64,000 nucleotides of DNA from Methylobacterium aerolatum (GTDB lineage: Bacteria > Pseudomonadota > Alphaproteobacteria > Rhizobiales > Beijerinckiaceae), in the NCBI RefSeq assembly GCF_022179085.1, contig NZ_BPQE01000008.1, positions 1 to 64,000 on the forward strand. Direction: 5' to 3'. A program made the translations under genes and the position numbers. Shown here piece by piece: positions 23,646 through 33,165 of the stretch (positions within the stretch are counted from its first letter, which is position 1; the number at the start of each line of letters is the position of its first letter). The notes under the pieces were generated by a model, which did no database searches, was not told the origin of the DNA, and saw only the letters and a program-made list of their open reading frames with translations.

Positions 23646-24614
23646 TCAACCGCGCTCTGCCTGTTCCGTGGGCAGCGTCTCGAGTGGGGAGGCCGTCCGG
23701 TCGAGGATCCGCCGCCCGAACAGGCTCGCCACCAGTTCCACCAGCACCCGCGCCGAGCGCCCGCGCTCGTCCAGGAACGGGTTCAGCTCCACCACGTCGA
23801 GGGAGCGCACCAGGCCGCAATCGTGGAGCATCTCCATGATGAGATGCGCCTCGCGGAAGGTCGCCCCGCCGGGCACCGCCGTGCCCACGGCGGGCGCCAC
23901 GGAGGGGTCGAGGAAGTCGATGTCGAGGCTCACGTGGAGGTGGGCGCCCGCGGTCGCCGCCTGTTCGAGCACGCGGCGCAACGGGGCCACGACCCCGAAC
24001 TCGTCGATGGCACGCATGTCCGTGACGCCGACCTGCCGGGCGCGGACCAGGGCGCGCTCGCCCGCATCGACGGAGCGCAGGCCGAACAGATGGACGCGCC
24101 GGGGATCGAGGGGCGGCGGCGCGGGCTGCCGGAACAGGCCGGAAAAGCCCGGCTCGCCGCATAGCGCGGCCAGCGGCATGCCGTGGACGTTGCCCGAGGG
24201 CGAGGTCTCCGGCGTGTTGAAATCGGCATGGGCGTCGAGCCACAGCACCATCAGGGGCTGGCCGGTGCGGGCGCAATGGCGCATCGCGCCGTCGACGGAG
24301 CCGAGCGACAGGCTGTGGTCGCCGCCGGCGGCCAGCGGCACCGTGCCCGCCGCCAGCGCCGCCTCGACCTCGGCCGAGAGCGCCTTCGCCCAGGCCGCCA
24401 CCGCCGGCAGGCCGGTCGCGCCGGGCGGCAGGGCCTCGGGCGCGACGTCGCCGCGATCCTCGACCGCGTGGCCGAGATCCCTCAGGGTGCGCACCAGGCC
24501 GGCGGTGCGCAGGGCGGCGGGGCCCATCAGGGCGCCCGGCTCGCTGGTGCCGACCTCGACGGGCGCGCCGATCAGGGCGATGCACTGCGGGGTCTCGGAG
24601 AACTCTGGCGTCAT
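23646..24614 (-). CDS. rocF: arginase
   Basis: This 322-residue ureohydrolase has all manganese-binding motifs: GGDHSLSLGS (about 128), DAHADFNTPETSPSGNVHGM (about 158-177), SLDIDFLDPSVAPAVGT (about 243) and the C-terminal DVVELNP. The NTPETSPSGNVHG sequence after DAHAD is typical of arginase rather than agmatinase. It cleaves arginine to ornithine and urea. Its pairing with ureD and the divergent urea transporter fits a nitrogen-scavenging role. Confidence 0.93.
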   Translation of the reverse strand: MTPEFSETPQCIALIGAPVEVGTSEPGALMGPAALRTAGLVRTLRDLGHAVEDRGDVAPEALPPGATGLPAVAAWAKALSAEVEAALAAGTVPLAAGGDHSLSLGSVDGAMRHCARTGQPLMVLWLDAHADFNTPETSPSGNVHGMPLAALCGEPGFSGLFRQPAPPPLDPRRVHLFGLRSVDAGERALVRARQVGVTDMRAIDEFGVVAPLRRVLEQAATAGAHLHVSLDIDFLDPSVAPAVGTAVPGGATFREAHLIMEMLHDCGLVRSLDVVELNPFLDERGRSARVLVELVASLFGRRILDRTASPLETLPTEQAERG

Positions 24615-24814
24615 CGGTGTCTCCGGGGATGGCCGGGCCCGGCCTGGGCGCTTCCCACGAAACCCCCGCTGCGCCGTCGCGGCCGGGGAGAGACCTTCGG
24701 GGGATCGGCGTGTCGTGGGGAGCCCTTAGCAGAGACCGGGCCGCAGGGTGATGACGCCGTCGCCTCCGCCGCGCGGCCGGGCGCTCATGCAATCGAGGGT
24801 TTTGCCCAAAAAAC

Positions 24815-24830
24815 TGGCATGACCGTTGCT
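24815..24830 (+). promoter_or_regulatory. sigma-54 promoter of the urt operon
   Basis: TGGCATGACCGTTGCT matches the RpoN consensus TGGCAYRNNNNTTGCW at every defined position, with GG at -24 (24816-24817) and GC at -12 (24828-24829). The predicted start at about 24841 lies 29 bases before the urtA ATG. Sigma-54 control, usually with NtrC, is typical of urea and nitrogen-scavenging operons. I did not see a clear NtrC palindrome in the rest of the 255-base divergent region. Confidence 0.8.
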
Positions 24831-24869
24831 TAGGCACCGCCGTCTCGTGCAGACGACAAGGGGAAGACC

Positions 24870-26165
24870 GTGAAAGCTTGGAAGACCTGGAGTTCGGCCG
24901 CCGCCCTGGCCGCCGGATTGACCATGAGCGCGTTCGGCGCCGGCGGCGCACGGGCCGAAGAGACCATCAAGGTCGGGATCCTGCACTCGCTGTCGGGCAC
25001 GATGGCGATCTCGGAGACCACCCTCAAGGACGCGATGCTGATGCTCATCGCCGAGCAGAACGCCAAGGGCGGCGTGCTCGGCAAGAAGCTGGAGCCGGTG
25101 GTGGTCGATCCGGCCTCGAACTGGCCGCTCTTCGCCGAGAAGGCCCGCGAGCTCATCAGCAAGGACAAGGTCTCGGCCGTGTTCGGCTGCTGGACCAGCG
25201 TGTCGCGCAAGTCGGTGCTGCCGGTGTTCAAGGAACTCGACAACATCCTGTTCTACCCCGTCCAGTACGAGGGCGAGGAGAGTGAGCGCAACGTGTTCTA
25301 CACCGGCGCCGCCCCGAACCAGCAGGCGATCCCGGCGGTCGATTACCTGATGTCGGAGGATGGCGGCGGCACCAAGCGGTGGGTGCTGGAGGGGACGGAC
25401 TACGTCTACCCGCGCACCACCAACAAGATCCTCGAAGCCTACCTCAAGTCCAAGGGGGTCAAGGACGAGGACATCATGATCAACTACACGCCCTTCGGCT
25501 TCTCCGACTGGCAGACGGAGGTCTCGAAGATCAAGGCCTTCGGCTCGGCGGGCAAGAAGACGGCCGTGGTCTCCACCGTCAACGGTGACGCCAACGTGCC
25601 GTTCTACAAGGAGCTCGGCAACCAGGGCATCAAGGCCACCGACATCCCGGTCATGGCCTTCTCGGTCGGCGAGGAGGAGCTCGCCGGCATCGACACCAAG
25701 CCCCTCGTCGGCCACCTCGCCGCCTGGAACTACTTCGAGTCGATCAAGACGCCGGAGAACGAGGAGTTCATCAAGAAGTGGCAGGCCTTCAAGAAGAACC
25801 CGAAGGCCGTCACCAACGACCCGATGGAGGCCCACTACATCGGCTTCAACATGTGGGTGAAGGCCGTGGAGAAGGCCGGCACCGCCGACCCCGACAAGGT
25901 CATCGCCGCCCTGCCGGGCATCGAGCAGAAGAACCTCACCGGCGGCACCGCCACGATGCTCCCCAACCACCACATCACCAAGCCGGTCTTCATCGGTGAG
26001 ATCGAGGGCAACGGTCAGTTCGACGTGGTGTGGAAGACCGACAAGCTCATCCCCGGCGAAGCGTGGTCGAAGCAGCTCGAGGGCTCGAAGGACCTGGAGG
26101 CCGACTGGGTGAAGCTCAACTGCGGCAACTACAACACCAAGACCAAGAAGTGCGGCGGGGCATAA
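24870..26165 (+). CDS. urtA: urea ABC transporter, substrate-binding protein UrtA
   Basis: This 431-residue periplasmic binding protein has a signal peptide (cleavage after about Ala29, GGARA|EE), then VGILHSLSGTMAISE at the mature N-terminus, VFGCWTSVSRKSVLPVFKE and LFYPVQYEGEESERNVFYTG, which are diagnostic for the urea/short-chain-amide branch of the Leu/Ile/Val-type binding proteins. It captures urea in the periplasm for UrtBC. A GGGGAAG ribosome binding site precedes the start. It is the first gene of urtABCDE, behind a sigma-54 promoter. Confidence 0.96.
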   Translation: MKAWKTWSSAAALAAGLTMSAFGAGGARAEETIKVGILHSLSGTMAISETTLKDAMLMLIAEQNAKGGVLGKKLEPVVVDPASNWPLFAEKARELISKDKVSAVFGCWTSVSRKSVLPVFKELDNILFYPVQYEGEESERNVFYTGAAPNQQAIPAVDYLMSEDGGGTKRWVLEGTDYVYPRTTNKILEAYLKSKGVKDEDIMINYTPFGFSDWQTEVSKIKAFGSAGKKTAVVSTVNGDANVPFYKELGNQGIKATDIPVMAFSVGEEELAGIDTKPLVGHLAAWNYFESIKTPENEEFIKKWQAFKKNPKAVTNDPMEAHYIGFNMWVKAVEKAGTADPDKVIAALPGIEQKNLTGGTATMLPNHHITKPVFIGEIEGNGQFDVVWKTDKLIPGEAWSKQLEGSKDLEADWVKLNCGNYNTKTKKCGGA

Positions 26166-26198
26166 GGCTGCCGCTTCCCCTCACACCACGACGTGCCC

Positions 26199-26306
26199 TC
26201 CTCCCCCTTGTGGGGAGGAGTTGGAGGTGGGGGTGGTGCCGGAGAGATCTCGGCGGTGCCTTCTGAACCACCCCCACCCCTGACCCCTCCCCACAAGGGG
26301 GAGGGG
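26199..26306. repeat. palindromic intergenic repeat family A, copy 1
   Basis: This is an imperfect palindrome of about 108 bases: a CCCTCCTCCCCCTTGTGGGG-type arm and the GGTGGGGGTGGT arm mirror ACCACCCCCACCCC and the closing CCCCACAAGGGGGAGGGG around a variable centre. It lies between urtA and urtB. Similar elements occur at 27924, 47464 and 63471. In RNA it would form a long hairpin and could set the ratio of binding protein to permease. Confidence 0.85.
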
Positions 26307-26335
26307 AACGTGCCTCGCGCCACCCAAAAGCCCGC

Positions 26336-27910
26336 ATGATCCGCCTCCTCACCCTCCTCGCCCTGCTGCTCGCCGGCCCGGCCTTGGCCCAGGCGCCGGA
26401 CCCCTACGCGCAGCTCGCCGGCGACGGCTATGCCGAGATCGAGGCCGGTGTCGCCGGGCTCGCCGCGAGCGGCGATCCGCGCGCCGGCGCGGTGCTCTCC
26501 GCCCTGTCGGACGGGCGCCTGCTGGCCCGGCCCTCGGACAAGGCCCTCTTCATGCGCCAGGGCGCCGCCCTCGTCGATGCGAAGACCGGCGCGCCCGCCG
26601 CCGACGATCCGTCGCTGAAGGCGGTGCGCACCAACAACCGCGTCCGCCGCGGCATCGAGGCGGCGCAGGGCCAGCTCAACCTCGTGAGCCCCGATCCGGC
26701 CAAGCGCCGGGAGGCGGCGGATGCCGTGTTCAAGGCCCGCGACGCCGCCGCCCTGCCCGCCCTCGACACGGCCCTGGCCCGGGAGAAGGACGCGGGCGTC
26801 AGGCAGGCGATGACCGAGGCCCGCGCGGCGGTCGTCCTGGCCAAATCGGGAACGTCCGAGGCGGACAAACTCGCGGCCATTCCCGCCATCCAGGCGCGGG
26901 GCGACGGCGATGCCATGGGCATCCTGCGCGGGCTCCAGGCCGATCCGAGCGAGGGCGTGCGCGCCGCCGCCGGCCGGGGCATCGCGGCGATCGAGACCCG
27001 GCTCGCCCTCCTCAGGGCGCTCCAGAACGTCTGGTACGGGATTTCGCTGGGCTCGGTGCTGCTGCTGGCCGCGATCGGCCTCGCCATCACCTTCGGCGTG
27101 ATGGGCATCATCAACATGGCCCACGGCGAGATGGTGATGCTCGGGGCCTACACGACCTACCTCGTGCAGGAGGCGATCCGCACCAAGGCCCCGGCCCTGT
27201 TCCCGTGGTCGCTCGCCATCAGCATCCCCTGCGCCTTCCTCGTGGCGGGGCTCGTGGGCGTGCTGATCGAGCGGTGCATCATCCGCTTCCTCTACGGGCG
27301 CCCCCTGGAGACCCTGCTCGCCACCTTCGGCGTCAGCCTCGCCCTGCAGCAGGGCGTGCGCTCGATCTTCGGGCCGACCAACCGCGAGGTCGGCGCCCCG
27401 GCCTTCATGAGCGGCGCCTTCGACCTGTTCGGATTGTCGATCACGTGGGGGCGTCTCTGGATCATCGCCTTCGCGTTCGCCGTGTTCCTCGGCCTGCTGT
27501 TCGTGCTGCGAAAGACCTCGTTCGGGCTGAAGACCCGGGCCGTGACCCAGAACCGGCGAATGGCCGCGGCCATGGGCATCCGCACCCCTTACGTCGATGC
27601 CCTCACCTTCGGCCTCGGCTCCGGCATCGCGGGCATCGCCGGGGTGGCCCTGTCGCAGATCGACAACGTGTCCCCGAACCTCGGCCAGGGCTACATCATC
27701 GATTCGTTCCTGGTGGTGGTGTTCGGCGGCGTCGGGAACCTCTGGGGCACGTTGGTGGCGGCGCTGACGCTGGGCGTCGTGAACAAGCTCGCCGAGCCGT
27801 ATATCGGCGCGGTGCTCGCCAAGATCGGGCTCCTGATCTTCATCATCCTGTTCATCCAGAAGCGCCCGCGCGGGCTGTTCGCGCTCAAGGGCCGGGCGGT
27901 GGAATCGTGA
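26336..27910 (+). CDS. urtB: urea ABC transporter, permease UrtB
   Basis: This 524-residue protein has a signal-peptide-like N-terminus (LLTLLALLLAGPALAQA) and a periplasmic helical-repeat region of about 200 residues, typical of UrtB. From about residue 231 a LivH-type permease with about eight membrane helices begins (SLGSVLLLAAIGLAITFGVM, INMAHGEMVMLGAY). The late FGGVGNLWGTLVAALTLGV motif is the coupling region for the ATPases. The gene is separated from urtA by repeat A1. Confidence 0.95.
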   Translation: MIRLLTLLALLLAGPALAQAPDPYAQLAGDGYAEIEAGVAGLAASGDPRAGAVLSALSDGRLLARPSDKALFMRQGAALVDAKTGAPAADDPSLKAVRTNNRVRRGIEAAQGQLNLVSPDPAKRREAADAVFKARDAAALPALDTALAREKDAGVRQAMTEARAAVVLAKSGTSEADKLAAIPAIQARGDGDAMGILRGLQADPSEGVRAAAGRGIAAIETRLALLRALQNVWYGISLGSVLLLAAIGLAITFGVMGIINMAHGEMVMLGAYTTYLVQEAIRTKAPALFPWSLAISIPCAFLVAGLVGVLIERCIIRFLYGRPLETLLATFGVSLALQQGVRSIFGPTNREVGAPAFMSGAFDLFGLSITWGRLWIIAFAFAVFLGLLFVLRKTSFGLKTRAVTQNRRMAAAMGIRTPYVDALTFGLGSGIAGIAGVALSQIDNVSPNLGQGYIIDSFLVVVFGGVGNLWGTLVAALTLGVVNKLAEPYIGAVLAKIGLLIFIILFIQKRPRGLFALKGRAVES

Positions 27911-27923
27911 GGGCGGACCGCTC

Positions 27924-28033
27924 TCCCCTCCCCCTTGCGGGGAGGGGCCGGGGGTGGGGGTGGTGCAGAAGGCACCGTTCCGCTCGATCCGGCACCACCC
28001 CCACCCCTATCCCTCCCCGCAAGGGGGAGGTGA
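27924..28033. repeat. palindromic intergenic repeat family A, copy 2
   Basis: This is the second copy of family A, between urtB and urtC: CTCCCCCTTGCGGGGAGGGG and GGGGGTGGGGGTGGT on the left mirror CACCACCCCCACCCC and CTCCCCGCAAGGGGGAGG on the right. Reading through it upstream of urtC would add an artefactual HPHPYPSPQGGG peptide, so the urtC start is placed after it. Confidence 0.85.
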
Positions 28034-28061
28034 GACGCGCGCCGTCTTGCGGAGACGCCCC

Positions 28062-29203
28062 ATGACCCGCCTCATCGACCTCAAGGGCGCGATCTTCCTC
28101 GGCCTGCTGGCGGCCTTCTGCCTCGTCGTGCCGGTGCTGAACCTCGCCGTGCCGGCGGGTTCGGGCCTGCACCTGCCGACCTACCTCGTCTCGCTGTTCG
28201 GCAAGTACCTCGCCTATGCCCTCCTCGCCGTGAGCCTCGACCTCGTCTGGGGCTATTGCGGCATCCTCTCGCTCGGGCACGGGGCGTTCTTCGCGCTGGG
28301 CGGCTACGCCATGGGCATGTACCTCATGCGCCAGATCGGCGCGCGGGGCGTTTACGGCAACCCGGTCCTGCCCGACTTCATGGTGTTCCTGAACTACAAG
28401 GAACTGCCCTGGTATTGGCTCGGCTTCGACCATTTCGCCTTCGCGGCGCTGATGGTGCTGCTCGTGCCGGGGCTCCTCGCCTTCCTGTTCGGCTGGCTCG
28501 CCTTCCGCTCGCGGGTGACGGGGGTCTACCTGTCGATCATCACCCAGGCGATGACCTACGCCCTGATGCTCGCCTTCTTCCGTAACGACATGGGCCTCGG
28601 GGGCAACAACGGCCTCACCGACTTCAAGGATCTGTTGGGGTTCAACGTCCAGTCCCAGAACTTTCGCGTGGGAATTTTCGTGGCGACGGGCGTCGCGCTC
28701 GCCCTCGGCTACCTCATCGCCCGGGTGATGACCGTCTCGGCCTACGGGAAGATCCTGATCGCCGTGCGCGATGCCGAGAGCCGCACCCGCTTCCTCGGCT
28801 ACCGGCCGGAGCACTTCAAGACCCTGGCCTTCACCGTCTCGGCGATGATGGCGGGCGTGGCGGGCGCCCTCTACGTGCCGCAGGTCGGCATCATCAACCC
28901 CGGCGAGTTCGCGCCCGGCAACTCCATCGAGGCGGTGATCTGGGTCGCCGTCGGCGGGCGCGGCACGCTGGTCGGGGCGGCGCTCGGCGCCATCGTGGTC
29001 AACTACGCCAAGACCGTGCTGACGGGGGCGATGCCCGATGCGTGGCTCTTCGCGCTGGGCGCCCTGTTCGTGGTGGTGACGCTGTTCCTGCCGCGCGGCA
29101 TCGTCGGCACGCTGGTGGAGAGGTTCGGCGGCCGCCGGGCGGCGGCGAAGCTCCCGCCGGAGCCCGCCATCCCACCGAAGCTCGCGGAAGAGGGGCAGGG
29201 CTC

Positions 29204-29207
<4 letters not shown>
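28062..29207 (+). CDS. urtC: urea ABC transporter, permease UrtC
   Basis: This is a 381-residue LivM-type permease. I start at the ATG at 28062 (MTRLIDLKGAIFLG), just past repeat A2. About nine membrane helices are visible; SLDLVWGYCGILSLGHGAFF and VTGVYLSIITQAMTYALML are family hallmarks, and the coupling motif is VAVGGRGTLVGAALGA. It pairs with UrtB in the inner membrane. The stop overlaps the urtD GTG start. Confidence 0.95.
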
Positions 29208-30004
<797 letters not shown>

Positions 30005-30017
30005 TGGCGCGCCGCAC

Positions 30018-30110
30018 CGTCATTGCGAGCGCAGCGAAGCAATCCAGGGACGCGCCGCGTCCGGAGGCGTCCCGCCGCCCTGGATTGCTTCGCGCTGCTC
30101 GCAATGACGG
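30018..30110. repeat. palindromic intergenic repeat family B, copy 1
   Basis: This is a palindrome of about 93 bases between urtD and urtE. GTCATTGCGAGCGCAGCGAA and GCAATCCAGGG on the left mirror CCCTGGATTGCTTCGC and GCTCGCAATGACGG on the right. Full copies lie at 44631, 52149 and 59036 and a half copy at 54979. This is the widespread proteobacterial type of extragenic palindrome reading CGTCATTGCGAGC. Confidence 0.88.
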
Positions 30111-30146
30111 CATCGTCTTTCACGTGTCGGGCGGGACCATACCATC

Positions 30147-30842
30147 ATGCTGAGCGTCGAGGGCATCGACCTGTATTACGGCGCGGCGCAGGCCCTGCGC
30201 GGCGTCTCGCTCAAGGCCGAGGCGGGACGGGTGACGACCGTGCTTGGGCGCAACGGCGTCGGCAAGACCTCGCTGCTCCGGGCCATCGTCGGTCAGCAGC
30301 CGGTGAAGGGCGGGGCGATCCGCCTCGACGGGCGCGAGATCCAGGGCCTCGCGCCCTACGACCGGGCGCGGGCGGGCATCGCCTTCGTGCCCCAGGGCCG
30401 GGAGATCTTCCCGCTGCTGACGGTGAAGGAGAACCTGGAAACCGGCTTCGCGCCCCTGAAGCGCCGGGACCGGCACGTGCCGGGCGAGATCTACGACCTC
30501 TTCCCGGTGCTCAAGGACATGCTGCACCGGCGGGGCGGCGACCTCTCCGGCGGGCAGCAGCAGCAGCTCGCCATCGGCCGGGCGCTGGTGACGCGGCCGA
30601 AGCTCCTCGTCCTCGACGAGCCCACGGAGGGCATCCAGCCCTCGATCATCAAGGATATCGGCCGGGCCATCACCTACCTGCGCGGCAAGGGCGAGATGGC
30701 GATCGTTCTGGTCGAGCAGTATTTCGAGTGGGCCCGCGACCTTTGCGACAGCTACGCCGTGATGGACCGGGGCCAGGTGGTGCTGTCCGGCGACCGGGCC
30801 GGGATGGTCGAGGCCGATGTGCTGAAGTGGATGTCGGTGTAA
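30147..30842 (+). CDS. urtE: urea ABC transporter, ATPase UrtE
   Basis: This 231-residue LivF-type ATPase has Walker A GRNGVGKT (34-41), the Q-loop FVPQGREIFPLLTVKENLE, signature LSGGQQQQLAIGRAL, Walker B LLVLDEPTEGIQPSI and H-loop VEQYFEW. It is the last gene of the urt operon, separated from urtD by repeat B1 and followed by a hairpin at 30879 that could end transcription. Confidence 0.95.
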   Translation: MLSVEGIDLYYGAAQALRGVSLKAEAGRVTTVLGRNGVGKTSLLRAIVGQQPVKGGAIRLDGREIQGLAPYDRARAGIAFVPQGREIFPLLTVKENLETGFAPLKRRDRHVPGEIYDLFPVLKDMLHRRGGDLSGGQQQQLAIGRALVTRPKLLVLDEPTEGIQPSIIKDIGRAITYLRGKGEMAIVLVEQYFEWARDLCDSYAVMDRGQVVLSGDRAGMVEADVLKWMSV

Positions 30843-30878
30843 GGCGCCGTCTTCTGACCCGCGCCGGTCGAGCGCATC

Positions 30879-30904
30879 CCCTCTCCCCGCAAGCGGGGAG
30901 AGGG
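30879..30904. repeat. hairpin of repeat family D after urtE
   Basis: CCCTCTCCCCGC-AA-GCGGGGAGAGGG is a perfect 12-bp stem. It lies 37 bases after urtE and just before the end of the convergent histidine kinase gene. The same hairpin arms occur at 54144, 55001 and 56695. No U-run follows, so a terminator role is plausible but not certain. Confidence 0.7.
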
Positions 30905-30917
30905 CTGGTTCCGCCGC

Positions 30918-32309
30918 TCACACCAGCGCCGCCTCCCGTTGCTCCCCCTGCCCCACCTTGCCCGAAAACTCCCGGGCGGCCAGCGGCAGTTCGATCGCCG
31001 CGCTGAGGCCGCCCTCCGGCCGGTTCTCCAGAGTGAGCCGCCCGTCATGGGCCTCCACGATCGCTTGGACGATGGACAGGCCCAGCCCGAAGCCGCTCGC
31101 GTCGTTGAGGTTGCGGGCGCGGTCGCCGCGCACGAAGGGCTGGAGCATCGCCTCCCGCTCCGCGTCGGGGATGCCGGGGCCGGAATCGATGACGCAGACG
31201 CGCACGCCCCGGCCCGCCCCCTCCATGGCGAGGCGCGCCTGCCCGCCATACTTCACGGCGTTGTCCACGAGGTTGGTGATCGCCCGCTCCAGCTCGTCCG
31301 GGTTGCCGCGCACCAGGACGTGGCGGCTCCGCTCCACGCTCACCGGGGCTCCGATGTCGGTGAAGCCGTCGCAGACGGTCTGCACCACCGAGGCGAGGTC
31401 CACGAGGCTGTGGCTGCCCGCGTCGCGCACCTGCCCGTCGCGGACGAAGGAGAGCGCCGCCTGCACGAGGCCGTTCATCTGGTCGAGGTCGCGCAGCGTC
31501 GCCGCGCGGGCGCCCTCGTCCTCGATGAACTCCGCCCGCAGGCGCAGGCGGGTGATCGGAGTGCGCAGGTCGTGGCTGATGGCGGCGAGCATCTGCGTGC
31601 GGTCGTCGATCAGGCGGCGGACGCGGGCGCGCATCCGGTCGAGGGCGCGGGAGACGGCCAGCACCTCCTCCGGCCCGGATTGCGGCAGGGCGACGTGGTC
31701 GTCGCGGGTGCCGAAGGCCTCCGCCGCTCCCGCCAGGCGCGCCAGGGGGGCCGTGAGGGCGCGGGCCGCCCAGACGCAGAGCAGCGCCAGGGTGAGGGCC
31801 AGGAACACCACGGTGAAGATCAGAGCGCCCTGCCGGGGCGGGCGCAGGGGATCGTCCGTGAGGGTGGCGCGGAACCGCGCCCCGTTGCCGGTGGCGATGC
31901 CGACGTAGAGGTTGTCGTTGGTGCTGTCCGGCTTGAGGTTCGTCACCGTCACCGGCCGCCCGGCGGCGCCGCGCAGGCGGCGGATCACCGCCCGGTCGGG
32001 GGCGGGCTTGGCGTCCGGCGGCGCCACGCCGTCCCAGGGTTCCACCTCCACCAGGGGCAGGGAATGGGCGCCCGCCGCGATCAGCGCCGGGCGCACGGCG
32101 GGGTCGGCGGCATCGAGGAGCCGGGCCAGCACGCCGACGCGGGCGGCGGCGACGCCCGGCAGGGTGTCGGGGTTCTGCGGCTCGTGCAGCAGGAAGAAGG
32201 CCGTGGTGGCGACCACGTGGGCCACCGCGATGCCGGCCACCACGAGGAGCGCGATCTGCGCCGCGACGCTGCGCGGGCGGAGCCGGGCGCGGAGGGCCGC
32301 GAGGGTCAT
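30918..32309 (-). CDS. sensor histidine kinase (EnvZ-like)
   Basis: This 463-residue membrane kinase has helices at about 17-41 and 162-183 bracketing a periplasmic sensor region of about 120 residues. A HAMP segment follows, then the HisKA domain with His246 (AAISHDLRTPITRLRLR) and HATPase_c with N-box NLVDNAVKYG (346-355), DSGPGIP and GFGLGLSIV. It phosphorylates the response regulator encoded 4 bases upstream (ATGA overlap). The signal sensed is unknown. Confidence 0.93.
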   Translation of the reverse strand: MTLAALRARLRPRSVAAQIALLVVAGIAVAHVVATTAFFLLHEPQNPDTLPGVAAARVGVLARLLDAADPAVRPALIAAGAHSLPLVEVEPWDGVAPPDAKPAPDRAVIRRLRGAAGRPVTVTNLKPDSTNDNLYVGIATGNGARFRATLTDDPLRPPRQGALIFTVVFLALTLALLCVWAARALTAPLARLAGAAEAFGTRDDHVALPQSGPEEVLAVSRALDRMRARVRRLIDDRTQMLAAISHDLRTPITRLRLRAEFIEDEGARAATLRDLDQMNGLVQAALSFVRDGQVRDAGSHSLVDLASVVQTVCDGFTDIGAPVSVERSRHVLVRGNPDELERAITNLVDNAVKYGGQARLAMEGAGRGVRVCVIDSGPGIPDAEREAMLQPFVRGDRARNLNDASGFGLGLSIVQAIVEAHDGRLTLENRPEGGLSAAIELPLAAREFSGKVGQGEQREAALV

Positions 32310-33025
32310 GACCGCGTGACCTCCGGCGTGAACAGGTAGCCGCCCGAGCGGATGGTGCGGATGTATTCGGGGTTGCGCGTGTCCCGCTCGATTTTCTGGC
32401 GAATGCGGGAGACCAGCACGTCGATGCTGCGCTCGAACGGCCCGGCCGCCCGCCCCTGCGTCAGATCGAGGAGCTGGTCGCGGGACAGGACCCGCCCCGG
32501 CCGCAGGCAGAGGGCGTGGAGCAGGTCGAACTCCGCGCCCGTGATCGAGACCCGCGCGCCCTCAGGGCTGAGGAGCTGGCGGAGGGAGATGTCGAGCGTC
32601 CACCCGGCGAAATGCAGGCGCTTGCGCTCGTCGGTGTCGGGCGCCTCGGCCCCGACCCGGCGCAGGATCGCCCGGATGCGGGCGAGCAGTTCCCGGGGGT
32701 TGAAGGGCTTGGCGAGGTAGTCGTCGGCCCCGAGTTCGAGCCCGAGGATGCGATCCACCTCCTCCGACTTCGCCGTGAGGATCAGAATCGGGATCTGCGA
32801 GGTCTCGCGCAGCCGCCGGCACAGGGTCAGGCCGTCGTCGCCGGGCAGCATCAGGTCGAGGACGATGAGGTCGATCCGCCCCTCGGACAGCGCCTTGTCC
32901 ATCTCGCGACCGTCGCCCGCGAGCGTCACCCGGCAGTCGTTGCCGCGCAGGTAGCGGGCGACGAGGGCGGAAATCTCCCGGTCGTCCTCCACGACCAGGA
33001 TGTGGGGCGTGGCGGGAGCGGTCAT
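32306..33025 (-). CDS. OmpR-family response regulator
   Basis: This 239-residue regulator has a receiver domain with acidic pair ED at 13-14, phosphoacceptor Asp57 (VLDLMLPGDDG) and Lys106 (KPFNPREL). A winged-helix DNA-binding domain follows (about 135-236: ISLRQLLSPEGARVSITGAE, SIDVLVSRIRQKIE, IRTIRSGGYLF). I start at the ATG at 33025; an upstream ATG at 33061 is possible. It is the partner of the kinase downstream. It is divergent from the acyl-CoA dehydrogenase gene, whose promoter it may share. Confidence 0.92.
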   Translation of the reverse strand: MTAPATPHILVVEDDREISALVARYLRGNDCRVTLAGDGREMDKALSEGRIDLIVLDLMLPGDDGLTLCRRLRETSQIPILILTAKSEEVDRILGLELGADDYLAKPFNPRELLARIRAILRRVGAEAPDTDERKRLHFAGWTLDISLRQLLSPEGARVSITGAEFDLLHALCLRPGRVLSRDQLLDLTQGRAAGPFERSIDVLVSRIRQKIERDTRNPEYIRTIRSGGYLFTPEVTRS

Positions 33026-33165
33026 CGTGATGTGGTCATGGCGTGGATCGGCGAGCGTCATTGCCCGATTATGGCTGTTCCCGTCGACTATTCGAAGATC
33101 GGGGAGGGAACCATTTTGTAAACCGGTGTTTCCAGCCCCGGGACCTGAGCAGGGGGAAGCCGGGG

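Noticed and set aside
27954-28061. Extended N-terminus for UrtC
   Set aside because: The extension is translated from repeat A2 and yields a repeat-derived peptide (HPHPYPSPQGGG); the ATG at 28062 fits the family.
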